DNA of 64,000 nt from Sinimarinibacterium flocculans (GTDB lineage: Bacteria; Pseudomonadota; Gammaproteobacteria; Nevskiales; Nevskiaceae), in contig NZ_QICN01000004.1 of assembly GCF_003201205.1 (NCBI RefSeq), forward strand, positions 124,001 through 188,000. Reading direction: 5' to 3'. The position numbers and the translations under genes were made by a program. The notes beneath the pieces are model-generated. The model was given only the letters and a program-made list of their open reading frames with translations. It had not been told where the DNA came from and did not search any database. Below are positions 63,918 to 64,000 of the stretch, piece by piece. Each line of letters opens with the position of its first letter. The first letter of the stretch is position 1.

Positions 63918-64000
63918 ACGTGCCGCGTTCTCCCCGTGGGCTGAGCGCTTCGTCGGCGACGCCCAGCAGCGGCCAGCAGCGCCTGGTCGACGAGCTGCGC
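63914..64000 (+). CDS. pcm: Probable protein-L-isoaspartate O-methyltransferase, first 29 codons
   Basis: A GTG at 63914 overlaps the surE stop by four bases and opens a frame [29 protein letters not shown] that runs to the window end. QQRLVDELR resembles the start of Pcm proteins, and surE-pcm is a conserved pair. The methyltransferase motifs lie beyond the window, so this rests mainly on position. Confidence 0.6.
   Translation, partial: MNVPRSPRGLSASSATPSSGQQRLVDELR

Overview
This is a GC-rich (about two thirds G+C or more in most places, judged by eye), densely packed chromosomal segment of a Gram-negative gammaproteobacterium. The lipid A, Bam, Kdo and TonB genes show an outer membrane. 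Gene orders such as rpsB-tsf-pyrH-frr-uppS-cdsA-dxr-rseP-bamA-skp-lpxD-fabZ-lpxA-lpxB-rnhB-dnaE-accA-tilS and pyrG-kdsA-eno-ftsB-ispD-ispF are typical of the class. The type IVa minor-pilin operon, class I aldolase, TonB receptor and an AGGAGCGC...GCGCTCCT palindrome point to the Xanthomonadales or a neighbouring order. I cannot name a genus.

Layout. 1-5.6 kb: ispB (cut by the window edge) diverges from an SLC13-type transporter, followed by rplU-rpmA, obgE and proB. 5.6-8.4 kb: a lone TonB-dependent receptor on the minus strand. 8.6-15.9 kb: rpsT diverges from murJ-ribF-ileS-lspA-ispH. 15.9-24.3 kb: a lower-GC region with a palindromic repeat, a plus-strand GspH/FimT pseudopilin and, facing it, the minor-pilin operon fimU-pilV-pilW-pilX-pilY1-pilE. 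24.5-27.9 kb: tRNA-Thr, a response regulator with an unusual histidine kinase, and tRNA-Ser with a duplicated 3' end. 28-35.6 kb: class I aldolase (plus strand), then a minus-strand run containing an alpha/beta hydrolase, dapE, dapD, glnD and map. 35.6-56.4 kb: the ribosomal/isoprenoid/envelope super-cluster from rpsB to tilS. 56.4-64 kb: pyrG-kdsA-eno-ftsB-ispD-ispF, a TetR-type regulator, smrA, surE and the first codons of a probable pcm.

The genes form a few linked programmes. Translation is represented by S2, EF-Ts, RRF, S20, L21, L27, IleS, TilS, Map and ObgE. Undecaprenyl phosphate and isoprenoid synthesis is represented by dxr, ispD, ispF, ispH, uppS and ispB. Envelope assembly is represented by lpxA, lpxB, lpxD, fabZ, kdsA, bamA, skp, rseP, lspA, murJ and cdsA. 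Many neighbours overlap by 1-8 bases (ATGA, GTGA), which suggests translational coupling. Several promoters with near-consensus boxes are readable, and at least two (ispB and the TetR gene) would give nearly leaderless mRNAs.

I did not find a clear new multi-gene defence or mobile system; most of the window is conserved core genome. The points most worth a second look are the sensor kinase with an apparently degraded ATP-binding domain next to an intact response regulator, the duplicated cysteine module in PilY1, the operator-like repeats before the orphan GspH pseudopilin, an Asp in place of Cys/Asn at the metal-site position of KdsA, a roughly 50-residue charged insertion in EF-Ts, the duplicated tRNA-Ser 3' end, and a 19-codon ORF coupled to rnhB.
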